From Deinococcus budaensis (GTDB taxonomy: Bacteria > Deinococcota > Deinococci > Deinococcales > Deinococcaceae): 64,000 nt of DNA. The notes under the pieces are model-generated. The model made no database searches and had not been told where the DNA came from. It saw only the letters and a list, made by a program, of their open reading frames with translations. Made by a program: the position numbers and the translations under genes. The DNA lies in the NCBI RefSeq assembly GCF_014201885.1, contig NZ_JACHFN010000013.1, positions 1 through 64,000 of the forward strand, written 5' to 3'. Shown here piece by piece: positions 36,015 through 45,342 of this stretch (positions are counted from its first letter, which is position 1; every line of letters begins with the position of its first letter).

Positions 36015-37160
36015 ATGACCCGACGCTGGCCCTCCCGCGAGGAGCTGTACGACCTGGTGTGGTCCAAGCCCTCCGAAGAGGTGGCGGCCGACCTCGGCAT
36101 CACGGGTACGGCCCTGACCAGGGCCTGCGCTCGGCGCAATATCCCCAAGCCTCCCCGCGGCTACTGGGCCCGGCTGCGGGCGGGACAGCCGATGAAACGG
36201 GTCCCCCTGCCGAGGAGCGAGACTCCGCAGAAGAAGGCCAGGCCGCAGCGGTCCGCCTTTGTGCCACCCCCTGTGGCGCAGATGTCCCCCCGTCCGCGGG
36301 TGGTGCAGCGGACCGAGCGGGCCTACGAGGGGGCACAAACCGACGTGTGGGGCCGCCTCGCCCCCTCCTGGACCGGCACGTCCGAGTACCTGGACCTGAT
36401 GGTCTCCCGAGACGCCCTGCCGCGGGCCTTGCAGGTCATGTCGCGGCTGATCGAGGAGGCCCGCGCCTCGGGGATGACCGTCACGGCGCAGCACCGCTCG
36501 ACCTTCCTCGAGGTGGGGGGCGAGCAGGTCCGGCTGCGCCTCAAGGAGAAGGTGCAGGCGCAAGACGGATTGCCCCTGTTGCCCGCCCGCTCTACCTGGG
36601 ACACGCCCTCGCGGCAGAAGGCGCAGGGAACGGGGGAGCTGAGCCTGCTGGTGTTGGACCCCACGGGGGACGTGCCCACGACCGGCTGGCGCGACGGACC
36701 CCTCCCGCTGGAAGACCAGGTGCCCCGGATCATCGCCGCCTTCCGGGCGGTGCCGGGGCGGGCCGAACAGCGGCGGCAGGCCGAGGCGGTGGCAGCCGAG
36801 CGCCGACGGCAGCAGGAGCTGGAGACCCAGCGGTTGCGAGCGCTCGAGGCGCAGCGGCAGGCGGAACTCCGGCGGCGGCGCGAGGAGGAGCAGGCCTGCC
36901 AGGAGACGCTGCTGGCCCACGCCCAGCGCTGGGAGGAGGGCCAGCGGCTGCGGGCCTATCTCGACTGGGTGCGGACCCAACTGCAGAGCTCCCCTAACGC
37001 CAGCACGGAGGCGTTCCAGGGATGGCTGGCGTGGGCCGAGCGGGAACTCCTCGCGCTAGACCCCGTTCGCAGCGGGGAGCTGACGGCCCTGACCACCCGG
37101 GTGCAGCGGATGACCGGGTGGCCGCCCCTCGAGGAGGTGATCCCCGACTCGCGGCGTTGA
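36015..37160 (+). CDS. HTH protein with long charged coiled coil
   Basis: This 381-residue protein starts RRWPSREELYDLVWSKPSEE and continues VAADLGITGTALTRACARRN, an HTH (residues about 5-50) found at the N-terminus of conserved island-borne proteins. A PKPPRGYWARLRAG stretch follows. The middle (about 100-250) is unassigned alpha/beta sequence. Residues about 250-325 are Arg/Gln/Glu-rich coiled coil, and the end is helical. No catalytic motif is visible. It is a probable DNA-binding protein of unknown role. Confidence 0.65.
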   Translation: MTRRWPSREELYDLVWSKPSEEVAADLGITGTALTRACARRNIPKPPRGYWARLRAGQPMKRVPLPRSETPQKKARPQRSAFVPPPVAQMSPRPRVVQRTERAYEGAQTDVWGRLAPSWTGTSEYLDLMVSRDALPRALQVMSRLIEEARASGMTVTAQHRSTFLEVGGEQVRLRLKEKVQAQDGLPLLPARSTWDTPSRQKAQGTGELSLLVLDPTGDVPTTGWRDGPLPLEDQVPRIIAAFRAVPGRAEQRRQAEAVAAERRRQQELETQRLRALEAQRQAELRRRREEEQACQETLLAHAQRWEEGQRLRAYLDWVRTQLQSSPNASTEAFQGWLAWAERELLALDPVRSGELTALTTRVQRMTGWPPLEEVIPDSRR

Positions 37161-37332
37161 GGGAGAAGACGTGTGGGTGCGCCGTTCCCAATGGACCAGC
37201 GGTGCAATGACCGGTGCTATCTCCAGCGTGGGTTGGTGGGCGGGCACCGGCATTTCCCACTTTCTGGTGCTCACGAAGCGACGGTCCGGCAGCACAACTG
37301 CCCCGAATAGCCGGTGCGGCGGGTCGTCGCGC

Positions 37333-37974
37333 CTACCCGCTCACCTCCCCCACGTCGACCACCTGAGGTGGCTGGCTCACCCGGTAGCGCGGGTCGCACA
37401 CGGCAGCGTTGAGGTACTGCACGCCGCCGCGCTCCTCCCGGCCGTACCCCTCGTGGATGTGCCCGAACACGTGGACCCGGGGACGCAGGCGCTCGATCAC
37501 CCGGCCCAGGTGCGGACACCCGACGGCCTGACCCTCCGTCAGCACGCGGTCAAGGATGCCCCGGGGCGGCCCGTGGGTGACCACGACGTCCACCCCCGCC
37601 GGGAGCTGTCCCCAGTGCTGGCGCAGCTCCTCGTCGGTGCGGTTGAAGGCCCAGCCCATGAACTCGGGCGTGACGGGACTGCCCCAGAACCGCAGGCCGT
37701 CCAGCTCCACCCCCGAGTCGTTGAGGTAGGTGACGTTGTCCGGAATCAGCCCCTCGGCGAGGTGGGGCGTGCGCTCGAAGGCGAAGTCGTGGTTGCCCGC
37801 GATCATCACGCGGTGCCGGAAGTCGCCGACCCGGCCGAACCAGCTCAGGAAGCGGCCGATCTCGTCGAGCCGCCCGCGACCGCTCACATCCCCGGCGTGC
37901 AGCAGGACGTCCCCGGGCGGGAGACGGACCTGGTCGTGCAGGCCATGGGTGTCGGAGAGGCAGACCAGTCTCAT
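37333..37974 (-). CDS. Calcineurin-like metallophosphoesterase
   Basis: This 213-residue protein has all motifs of the metallophosphatase fold: LSDTHG (residues 6-11), HAGDVS, AGNHDF, THGPPRG and FGHIHEGYG. It is short and without a cap domain, of the MPPED-like group. Likely substrates are cyclic or other nucleotides or phosphoesters. It is not coupled to a neighbour. Confidence 0.9.
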   Translation of the reverse strand: MRLVCLSDTHGLHDQVRLPPGDVLLHAGDVSGRGRLDEIGRFLSWFGRVGDFRHRVMIAGNHDFAFERTPHLAEGLIPDNVTYLNDSGVELDGLRFWGSPVTPEFMGWAFNRTDEELRQHWGQLPAGVDVVVTHGPPRGILDRVLTEGQAVGCPHLGRVIERLRPRVHVFGHIHEGYGREERGGVQYLNAAVCDPRYRVSQPPQVVDVGEVSG

Positions 37975-38283
37975 GGGCAGGCTCCTCTGACGAGCTCATG
38001 CCTGGTGTGCGGAGGGGAAACACGCCCCCACCAGGAGGAGTTGTTCCGGTGGCTAGGCTTCACCGCCCCAGCGTAGCCCCTGAGCTGCGACGGGGCGGCC
38101 CGATGTGCCCTGGTCCGCACCTTCCGGGCCCTGCACGAACGGGGACGGCGGCCCGGCTGTGGTCGCGTGACCAGACGACCAGGTGCTCCAGCAGTGCTGA
38201 TGACCTGGCCCCTGGCTTCCAGCTGTGCTTACAGGGTTGGACGTGCCCGGCCGTCCAGCGCCATAAGCACGCCCGGGTGCGTA
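37975..38283. other. 309-base spacer
   Basis: Between the metallophosphoesterase start and the exonuclease stop. No gene or repeat of note was seen. Confidence 0.35.
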
Positions 38284-38874
38284 TCAGAGCAGGCCCAGTT
38301 CCTGATCAAGGTCGATCAGGGCTTGCAGGGCCGCCTCCTGCCACACCCCGTCGCGCACCATGCGGGCAATGAGCGCCGCGATGTTCCAGGCGTCGTCCGC
38401 CCCCCGGTGGTGGGTGCCCTCCAGCGGCAGCCCCGCGTGCCTGAGCGCCCGGGCCATCCCCGCCCGCCTCAGCCCATACCCGGCCGCGTACACCCCCTTG
38501 GCATTGGTGTGACCCACGCCGAATGGGGAGGGGACTTCTTCCCCGCACTGCCGTTCGAACTGCCAGCGGTCATAGTCGCCCCAGCTCGCCCACAGGCGTG
38601 AGGCACTGTCAAAGTCGCGCCGCAGCACCTCGCAGGCGTCCTGGAAGCGGAGACCCGTCGCCACCTCTTCGGGCGTGAGGCCGGTCAGCCCGGTACAGAA
38701 CTCGCTGACCTCGGAGTGCTCGGGGCGTACAAGCAGGCTGCGCTTCTCCACCCGTTCCAGGGTGCTCAGGTCGAGAACGCACACGCCGATCTCAATGATC
38801 TCGCTGTATTGGCCTGGCGGGGGCTCACCCGCCCAGCAGGTGGCCTCCACGTCGATGACATTCAACAGGGGCAT
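38284..38874 (-). CDS. DEDDh-family 3'-5' exonuclease
   Basis: This 196-residue protein from the ATG at 38874 (preceded by GGGGAGGAG) contains the exonuclease motifs VIDVEATCW (DxE), EIIEIGV, SWGDYDRWQF (Exo II D), and THHRGADDAWNIAALI (Exo III H ... D). This matches ERI1/KapD-type DEDDh exonucleases acting on RNA or DNA ends. It is an independent gene with no visible partner. Confidence 0.9.
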   Translation of the reverse strand: MPLLNVIDVEATCWAGEPPPGQYSEIIEIGVCVLDLSTLERVEKRSLLVRPEHSEVSEFCTGLTGLTPEEVATGLRFQDACEVLRRDFDSASRLWASWGDYDRWQFERQCGEEVPSPFGVGHTNAKGVYAAGYGLRRAGMARALRHAGLPLEGTHHRGADDAWNIAALIARMVRDGVWQEAALQALIDLDQELGLL

Positions 38875-38892
38875 CAGCTGTACTCCTCCCCG

Positions 38893-39078
38893 GTGACGGC
38901 GAACGCCACGTTCTACATCGAGACGGCAGTGGCGAGATACCTGGGTGAACATTCCGGCAGGATCCCGAGGACGTCTTACGGGGCCTGCCTCGACCTGCTG
39001 ACCGCTGCCAAAAGGACGGGGTCGGCGCGGGCCTTCTCGCTGCGCGAGAGGCTGCTCCGGCACCACCAGGCGGCGTGA
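38893..39078 (+). CDS. Small hypothetical protein (61 aa)
   Basis: From the GTG at 38893 the frame reads VTANATFYIETAVARYLGEH and continues to a stop at 39078 with strong GC at third codon positions, unlike the shadow frames around it. It overlaps the promoter side of the divergent exonuclease gene. No motif is recognised; it could be a remnant. Confidence 0.35.
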   Translation: MTANATFYIETAVARYLGEHSGRIPRTSYGACLDLLTAAKRTGSARAFSLRERLLRHHQAA

Positions 39079-39818
39079 CGGTTGGGGCACACGACCTCCA
39101 GCTTGAAAGCTTATTCCGCATTCGATACCCGGAGGAAGGAGGGGCTACCGGCCGCGTTTGACCCGTCCTCCACCTTGTCGAAACTTCCCAGCAGCACCTC
39201 GATCCCACCCAGCGCGAGGTGTAGACCCGCCCCGACATTCACATGGGGCCTATTGGCCTCCGGAACTCCGGGGTCCGCATCCGCACGGTCCACCCCGCCT
39301 CCCCCTCACGCCCGGCGTTCGGAGAGGTGCGTTGGCACGCGAAGAGCTGCCGTTCGTGCACGCCAGCGTTGCGTGACACCTACTCGAGTGCGGCGCTCTC
39401 CGGCACCCGTCGAAGTCCGGGAGGGCCGGGCTCACTGCCCGGCACAGAACGCGAGAGAGGTGCCGCTCCCCCACCCCTGCTCGCGCCGCAGGGTGTCCAC
39501 CGATCTCAGGAAGCGCCGGGGCAGCGCCAGGCTTACTTGTGCCCCGGCGCCCGAAGAGGCGCTCAAACCACGAGAGGCGCGGCGGGTGGTTGGCCGCGAT
39601 GCCGTGTTCCACTGCTTCTCCTCCTGCTTCTGCCGCTCGCGGAGCCCCTCGACCTCGCCGCTCCCGGCGGACCTCCTCGGCGTCGAGGATCGGCAGCACG
39701 TGCGTCTCCAGAGAGCGCCAACTGAAGGAGAGTTTTCCTCCAGCTCCTCGTTTCGGGACGGCTATCCTCTCGGGTCCTTGGCCCCCACAAGCAAGAGGTC
39801 TGTAGAAGGTGTTCAAAA
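39079..39818. other. 740-base region with only unsupported frames
   Basis: Minus-strand and plus-strand open stretches overlap here. A minus-strand frame (39250-39816) contains a few plausible protein-like segments (FSWRSLETHVLPILDAEEVR, then RLSWFERLFGRR) but degenerates into Arg/Cys/Pro-rich sequence, so it may be a decayed gene. Confidence 0.35.
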
Positions 39819-39830
39819 GTGATAGCTTTT
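39815..39830. promoter_or_regulatory. Candidate AbiEi operator
   Basis: AAAAG-TGATAG-CTTTT is an AT-rich inverted repeat at the start of the abiEi gene, in contrast to the GC-rich surroundings. AbiEi antitoxins of this class bind inverted repeats at their own promoter, so this may be the operator. Confidence 0.35.
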
Positions 39831-40496
39831 AAGTCAATCATGCCTGAAGCTTTGAACACTCCCCTCGAGCGACGTTGGGCCACGTTTCGGAGGCGGACTC
39901 CTCCCGAGCGGGCGCGCCTGGTGACCGCGGCCCAACTGAAGGAGGCGGGATTCCAGGGCGTGGAAGTCACCCGTCTGGTGGAGCGGGGCCAGCTCGAACG
40001 GGTCGAGCGTGGTGTCTACGCGCTTCCCTCGGCTGGCGGCTCCGCCAGCAGCCACGCCGAGCGCCTCGCCGAATTACAGCTCCGTTTCCCCAAGACGGTC
40101 GCCTGTCTGGAAAGCGCCGCGAGTCTCCTGCGCCTCACGACCGCCGAGCCCCTTGAAATCGACCTCGCCCTACCCAGGAGGAGCGTCGGCCGGACCCCCC
40201 AGGCCGATGGCGTTCACTTCCACTGGATGACCGACGAGATCTACCTCCACGGCCAGACCGTCGACACCAGCACTGGCACGCCCATCCGCACCTTCGATGC
40301 GCCAAAGACCGTGGCCGACTTCTGCGCCCGCCGCCACAAGCTTGGCCGCGAGACCTACCTGACCATTCTCAAGGCCTACTTGGAGCACGGCGGACTGGGC
40401 GGAACACCGGGGGCGACCTCACCCCTGCTCGCCGCCGCCCGGGTGTGCCGGGTGGAGAAGGTCATCCGGGCCGACCTGGCGGTGCTGCGTGCCTGA
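39819..40496 (+). CDS. abiEi: AbiEi-type antitoxin
   Basis: This 225-residue protein shows the AbiEi pattern: an N-terminal winged helix (about 25-80: LVTAAQLKEAGFQGVEVTRL, then VERVERGVYALP), then a middle and C-terminal domain with VHFHWMTDEIYLHG and FDAPKTVADFCARRHKLG. The GTG at 39819 is preceded by AGAAGG at a good distance; the ATG at 39840 is an alternative. The gene overlaps the toxin gene by eight bases, standard for type IV AbiE pairs where the antitoxin represses the operon rather than binding the toxin. Confidence 0.85.
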   Translation: MIAFKSIMPEALNTPLERRWATFRRRTPPERARLVTAAQLKEAGFQGVEVTRLVERGQLERVERGVYALPSAGGSASSHAERLAELQLRFPKTVACLESAASLLRLTTAEPLEIDLALPRRSVGRTPQADGVHFHWMTDEIYLHGQTVDTSTGTPIRTFDAPKTVADFCARRHKLGRETYLTILKAYLEHGGLGGTPGATSPLLAAARVCRVEKVIRADLAVLRA

Positions 40497-41448
40497 CAGG
40501 TTCGTCAAGAACCCGGTGGCCAGCATCGCCGCACGCCTGAAGAACGAGGCCACTGCCCTGGGTCTCACGCCCGCGCAGCTTCAGGTCATGCCGCTGCAGA
40601 TGGCCTACGCTCACCAGGGCTTCCTGGGCCGCCTGGACCTGAGCCCCCACGCCGAGCGCTTCGTCCTCAAGGGCGGCGCCAGCCTCTTCGCCCGGTACCG
40701 CGACCTGGGCCGCCCCACGCGCGACCTCGATCTCGCCGCGCAGGGTCCTCCGGCCACCCCCGAGGAGGTCGCCGGGTGGATTCGGGAGATCTGTGCACAG
40801 CCTTTCGGGGACCACCTCCTGTTTCCCCCGGAGGAGGTGCAGGTCCGCAGCGTCGCCCCGGAGTCGGCCGCCCATCCGGTGGTCAACGTCCGCCTCACCG
40901 CACACCTGGGGACGTCCCGCCAGCCGGTCGAGCTGGACGTCTCCTTCGGGAACGTCATCCACCCCGGGGCCTGCCTCCTCGAGTACCCGCGGCTGGTGAT
41001 CCCCGAGGCCGTGCGCCTGCGGGCCTACCCCCTCGAGCAGGTCGTCGCGGAGAAGTTCGCCGCCATGGTGGAACTGAACGTCGCCAACACCCGCATGAAG
41101 GACTTCCACGACCTGTGGCAGATCGCCCGGCACGATCCGCCCTCTCCCCTCCCGGGCGAGAGTGCCCGCGGCATGCCCGCCCGCGAGTTGGGCGAGGCCA
41201 TGGCGCGGAGTTTTCAGGTGCGAGGGACGCCGCTGGCCGACCTGCCGTTCCTGCTGGGTGAAGATTTTGCTACTGATCCAGCCGTCACCGGTAACTGGGC
41301 GCGTTACCGCAAGAAGAATGCCTGGGCGCGGCTGCCGGACTTTCGGGACGTGATGGGGGTCATCCGGGCCTTTCCTGGAGTGGTCGCCACCACTCTCCCT
41401 GAGCGGATGACGGGAAGCTGGGACCCTACGGCCCTGCGGTGGAGGTGA
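40489..41448 (+). CDS. abiEii: AbiEii-type nucleotidyltransferase toxin
   Basis: This 319-residue protein contains the nucleotidyltransferase core of AbiEii/AbiGii: LKGGASLFARYRDLGRPTRD followed by LDLAAQG (the KGG and RxTRDLDL motifs), VELDVSFG, and VVAEKFAAMVELNVANTRMK then DFHDLW. These toxins transfer nucleotides to tRNA or a similar target and give abortive infection. It is coupled to the abiEi gene by an 8-base overlap. Confidence 0.88.
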   Translation: MPDRFVKNPVASIAARLKNEATALGLTPAQLQVMPLQMAYAHQGFLGRLDLSPHAERFVLKGGASLFARYRDLGRPTRDLDLAAQGPPATPEEVAGWIREICAQPFGDHLLFPPEEVQVRSVAPESAAHPVVNVRLTAHLGTSRQPVELDVSFGNVIHPGACLLEYPRLVIPEAVRLRAYPLEQVVAEKFAAMVELNVANTRMKDFHDLWQIARHDPPSPLPGESARGMPARELGEAMARSFQVRGTPLADLPFLLGEDFATDPAVTGNWARYRKKNAWARLPDFRDVMGVIRAFPGVVATTLPERMTGSWDPTALRWR

Positions 41449-41726
41449 TGCGGAACCGGCCCGGCTGGTGTTCCCCCAGACCCACGGGCGGAGCGGGTCT
41501 CCTGCGGGACAGAGTTGACTTCCCTCTGGGCGCTCCCTATACCTCCGTCGACAGTTCCCACACCGACCTCCCCGGGGCCGTGAGATGACTCCGGTGTGCT
41601 GCGTGGTCATCCGGTACAAAGGGGGCCAACCCATCACGTGGGCTGTCAATCCTGTAGAGGAAGCGTTGTCCGTCCAATGGGCAGGTCACGCCGCCAGCCA
41701 TTCGAACTCCGCCTATCCTGACCCGG

Positions 41727-42125
41727 ATGGCCGAAGAGTTGGAAAAGCAATTGAAATCCCTGGAGTTGTTACAGGGGATCATCAGCCGTCTCTCCGGGCA
41801 CGGCTTTCTGTTGAAGGGCTGGGCCGTCACCCTGACGGTCGGGTTGCTCACCTTCGCTGGTGCGACGGGCCAGGCCCGGCTGGCGGCCCTGGCCGGCGTA
41901 CCGACCCTGATGTTCTGGATGCTGGACGCCTACTTCCTCACGCGGGAGCACGAGTACCGCCGCCGTTTCGAGGCGTTGAGACTCGGCCGTGCCGAGCCCT
42001 TCGACTTCCAGTTGCGGCCGCTCGACGCGCGGTCCTGGGCGAGGGCCATGTTCTCCCGCACGCTGGGTCTTTTTTATGGCCTGCTGGTCGCGGTGACGCT
42101 GCTCCTGGCCATGGACGTGGTGTGA
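41727..42125 (+). CDS. Small membrane protein coupled to a TIR gene
   Basis: This 132-residue protein has a helical N-terminus, two closely spaced membrane helices at about residues 30-70 (GWAVTLTVGLLTFAG and LAALAGVPTLMFWMLDAYFL) and a C-terminal one at about 110-130 (TLGLFYGLLVAVTLLLAM). A charged loop lies between. The stop overlaps the ATG of the TIR gene by one base, so the two form a unit. A membrane effector or anchor that works with the TIR protein is plausible. Confidence 0.75.
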   Translation: MAEELEKQLKSLELLQGIISRLSGHGFLLKGWAVTLTVGLLTFAGATGQARLAALAGVPTLMFWMLDAYFLTREHEYRRRFEALRLGRAEPFDFQLRPLDARSWARAMFSRTLGLFYGLLVAVTLLLAMDVV

Positions 42126-43588
42126 TGACCTGGCGCGACGAGCTTGCACGGCATCTTGAGGGCCTCCAGCCGGTGTTGAGGCGCCGCACGCCGGAGCGGT
42201 TCGACAAGTCCGGCAGGGCCGAGAGGCTGAAAGCGGACATTCAGACCTGGAATCGCCGGGCGGTGCAGTTGCTGGGGCAGGCCCCCCAGGGGGCGAAGGT
42301 GGTTGCCGAGTTCCGCGCGCTCGGCCACATGAGGTTCACCACGCTGAAGGACGTGCAGGCCCAGTTGCGGCTGCGGGGTCAGGTCGTCGAGAGGCTGCTC
42401 GGCACGGCACGACGCGGAACGCCACCGCCAAAACACTCCAGCCTCAAGATCCGGAAGAGGAGCGCCGGAAGCTACCGGTACGCCTTCTGCCTGACGTTCG
42501 CTGGCGAGGACCGGGAGTTCGCGGCCGCCGTGAACCGTGGCCTCAGACGCAGGCGCTACCCGACCTTCTTTGATCAGAACAAGGAGGCAAGAACCCGCCT
42601 TCTGGGCGAGGCGGGTCCAGATGTCCTGCACGAGGTGTTCTACCGCGAGTCGGAGCTCTGTCTGATGTTCGTCTCGAGGGCGTACAAGGAGAACGTGTGG
42701 CCTGGCGTTGAGCGCAGGAGCGCCCAGGCCCGCGATGCGCAGCAGGGAGGCGGCTACATCATCCCGATCCGGATCGACGAGACGGAGCTGCCCGGGATGC
42801 CCCACACCATCGGATACCTGCAGAAACGCCAGGGGGCCGCAAGGATCGTCGGTGAAGTCATCGACAAGTTGAATGCCGCCCGGGCGGGGCGTGGCCAGCT
42901 GCCGGGCACCAGTCCTGCGGGACCGACCAGGACCAAATCTCGCCCCGCCCCCAAGCGCACCACCGGTCACCTCGTGCTGCTCGAAGACCACGTGTACTTC
43001 GCCCACCAGGTGAGGCGGGGCGACGACCTGACGGTAGAGGTGAAGGCGAAGACCCAAGAGCAGCTCGCCAGGCTGAGGACCATCGGTGAAAAGAAGGGGT
43101 CGTGGACGACGATTCCCTTCGCCGAGCACCTGACGGGAAGAGATGTCCAGGTCGTGGACTACGAGGAGGTGACGGACCGGGCAGGCAGAACGACGGTCAC
43201 GCTCCAGCTGAGGCCCTCGCGAAACGCATCCTCCGGGGTTCACTTCGGAGTCCTAGCCCAGGAGTCAGAACACCTTATCCGGCAAGTGCTCACGGGACGG
43301 CCACCAACCACGGGCTGGACGACCCTTCCCACCGACGTTCAGCAGGGGGTCGTCGCTCTCGCGGCCCGGAGCCGTGGAAGTCCCGCGGAGACGGCCCAAC
43401 TCGCGCAACTGCTCGCCGTCTACTCCCTTCAGAAGCTGGGGCTCGTCGCGGCCATCAGGGTACTCGACGTTCGTGCCCGGGGCAGGACCGTGGCGGTGGA
43501 GTTCACCGGTGAGATCCGAACGGGCGCCTTCGGACAGACCGATTCAGAAATCAGGCTGCGGGAGGTCGTTCCGCTGCCCGACCGGTAA
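42125..43588 (+). CDS. TIR-domain protein (probable NAD-degrading effector)
   Basis: This 487-residue protein starts at ATG 42125. Residues 1 to about 115 are helical and unassigned. Residues about 117-250 form a TIR domain: YAFCLTFAGEDREFAAAVNR, RRRRYPTFFDQNKEA, CLMFVSRAYKENVWPGVE with a W192xxxE196 motif typical of catalytic TIRs, and YIIPIRIDET. The C-terminal 230 residues are unassigned and could be a sensor. Bacterial TIR proteins often cleave NAD+ after phage sensing. The upstream membrane gene is a likely partner. Confidence 0.85.
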   Translation: MTWRDELARHLEGLQPVLRRRTPERFDKSGRAERLKADIQTWNRRAVQLLGQAPQGAKVVAEFRALGHMRFTTLKDVQAQLRLRGQVVERLLGTARRGTPPPKHSSLKIRKRSAGSYRYAFCLTFAGEDREFAAAVNRGLRRRRYPTFFDQNKEARTRLLGEAGPDVLHEVFYRESELCLMFVSRAYKENVWPGVERRSAQARDAQQGGGYIIPIRIDETELPGMPHTIGYLQKRQGAARIVGEVIDKLNAARAGRGQLPGTSPAGPTRTKSRPAPKRTTGHLVLLEDHVYFAHQVRRGDDLTVEVKAKTQEQLARLRTIGEKKGSWTTIPFAEHLTGRDVQVVDYEEVTDRAGRTTVTLQLRPSRNASSGVHFGVLAQESEHLIRQVLTGRPPTTGWTTLPTDVQQGVVALAARSRGSPAETAQLAQLLAVYSLQKLGLVAAIRVLDVRARGRTVAVEFTGEIRTGAFGQTDSEIRLREVVPLPDR

Positions 43589-44000
43589 AGCTGCTGCCTG
43601 TACGGCGTCTGCGAGTCTTGGGGATGCTCGGCCCAGGTGAGGGCGCTCATCCAGCCGGTGTGCCTTCGCCCTCTTGAACCGCCCCTCCTTTTCCAAGCCT
43701 CCCTCCCGCTCCTTCCGGCCGTCCCCCCGCCCGGTCAGCTTGAGCGCCATTCGCACCCCACACCCCGGGTGCCGGTGACCTGGTCGCAATCAGCCTGCTG
43801 AAGCGGGTGCACTCCTGCGGCGTGGCTGGCCCTCCACGGCCTGCGCTGAGCGCCAAGGCAAGACAACCTCTTCGAGCTGACCTCGAACGTCGCGCTGGAC
43901 CAGCGGCTGCTAGGAGGAACAGTCAGATCGTCTGCGGACGCCGTTCGGGAGGACGGATGGCTCCTCCCATCTGGGCCGTGCCAGGAAGAAGTGCCTTCAG
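43589..44000. other. 412-base spacer before the right direct repeat
   Basis: The plus- and minus-strand open frames here are Arg/Pro-rich with no start signals. No gene is supported. Confidence 0.4.
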
Positions 44001-44031
44001 AAATCTGTCTAGGCAGGGACCGGAGAAGATC
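44001..44031 (+). repeat. Right copy of the 31-base perfect direct repeat
   Basis: Identical to 35109-35139. It lies exactly at the point where the truncated recombinase frame on the minus strand (from 44366) loses similarity, so it marks a recombination junction. Confidence 0.85.
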
Positions 44032-44366
44032 ACTTCCCTGGCTCGCTCACCCAGAAGCCTGTTTCTCACCAGCCAGACGAAACGGGGACCGGGCTGAGGG
44101 AGCTGTACCTTCACGCCGCCTAGCATGCTCCAGGCCAGAAAGGTGTTCAGGCCCTGGCGGTAGCTCGTGAGGGTGTAGTTACTGACCTTCGAGCCCCGGC
44201 TGCCTCGCATCACCAAGAAGGCCGCGAAGAGGGACCGCAGGCCCACCTCGTCATTGTCTCTCGCCCAGGCCACCGCCCGTCGGCGCAGTTCGTCCGGCTC
44301 CTACCGGGTCAGCCCCTCGGCGCGGAAGGCGAGGTCCAAGCGGTAGGCCATCAGCTCCAGGAACAT
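44032..44366 (-). pseudogene. Truncated tyrosine recombinase
   Basis: The minus strand reads MFLELMAYRLDLAFRAEGLT, an in-frame TAG near 44301, then DELRRRAVAWARDNDEVGLR, SLFAAFLVMRG and KVSNYTLTSYRQGLNTFLAW. This aligns by eye with the N-terminal region of the intact recombinase at 46837-47811 (LVLHGRRGTKISPATLRKYK). The catalytic domain is missing; similarity ends at the 31-base repeat. Confidence 0.75.
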
Positions 44367-44421
44367 GGAAAAAGCACAGCGGGGGCGGCCCGGCGCCGCC
44401 CGCACCCCCGCCCGCTCCGCT

Positions 44422-44763
44422 TCAGCGGCCGTAGTTGTCGTCAATCCATTGCCGGAGAGAGCGGACGTACCCCTCGCGGTCCGGCAACTGGTTGTCCTCA
44501 ACGTCCTCGATAACGTCCTCGATGGCGGACTGCACGAGCGTGCGCGACCAGTTCAGAACGCCCGTCACCTTCCGAAACTGGGACCACTCAGTGGCCTTTT
44601 CCGGCGAGGGGGCCGTCACGTAGCGCGTCGTCTCGGGTCCAGGGTGGTCCACTCCGGTCACCGCCCACATCTGGTCGCCCTGATTGTGGGGGTCAATCAG
44701 CCACAGCGCCTGCTGATGCAACACGGTCCCCAGTTCTTCTTCGCGGTAATAGGTCTTGGACAT
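44422..44763 (-). CDS. Small hypothetical protein (113 aa)
   Basis: From the ATG at 44763, preceded by GGAGGAACG, the protein reads MSKTYYREEELGTVLHQQAL. It is acidic, without cysteines or membrane segments, and ends in a helix with RSLRQWIDDNYGR. No family is recognised. It may be an island-borne regulator or an anti-restriction-like acidic protein. Confidence 0.6.
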   Translation of the reverse strand: MSKTYYREEELGTVLHQQALWLIDPHNQGDQMWAVTGVDHPGPETTRYVTAPSPEKATEWSQFRKVTGVLNWSRTLVQSAIEDVIEDVEDNQLPDREGYVRSLRQWIDDNYGR

Positions 44764-45342
44764 CGTTCCTCCGGCCTCCACCCTCGCTGATCAGCTGGGA
44801 GCGGCGGATGAGAGCTGCTCCCATTAGTCTTCCCCATCTTCAGAACTCCACCGACTACATCGGCAACCACCTCTGAAACCATCATTTTCTAGAACGAGTA
44901 GAGCCTGCTGCCCGATATTTCCCTCGACAGCAAGGCACTACTCGAAAGTGAGAGCGACGTGTGGCATCGCCGCATGATTGCCCAGATGATTCGAGACGGA
45001 CTTGGGTGCCATGGTGACGGATGGAGGATGAGTCAATCGATCAGGCGGGCCATGCTTACCTCCTGAGTAACCCATTGTCGGCACTGTGAAGGTGTCTTAG
45101 CTGGGGGCGGGGCTTCAAGACCCATTGCGCTGTAAGAAGGCTGGGCCTCCAAAACGCCCTCTGAATCAACCAGAAGCTCATTTCATTTGGCTAAGGGCAA
45201 ATTTGGCTGTTTTTCGTCGATAGCAACGGTATTTATTCGACTTCGGCTCGCTATCACGCAATCGGTCTTCAGTCGCTAGACCTGGTGAGACTGGACTGAC
45301 ACTTCTGTAGAGGGCCTCATCGCACTGTGACATTCCGTTGGA
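44764..45342. other. 579-base AT-richer spacer before the integrase
   Basis: The stretch 45178-45240 is markedly AT-richer than the rest of the window (for example TTTCATTTGGC and GGTATTTATTCG). No gene is seen. It may hold the integrase promoter and attachment sequences. Confidence 0.4.

Noticed and set aside
39250..39816. Minus-strand frame of 188 codons before abiEi
   Set aside because: It has a few protein-like stretches but no ribosome site, and it turns into low-complexity sequence; listed only as a possible remnant.
35109..44031. The idea that excision between the repeats restores the full recombinase gene
   Set aside because: The sequence beyond the left repeat (below 35109) does not continue a recombinase frame, so the repeats do not simply split that gene.
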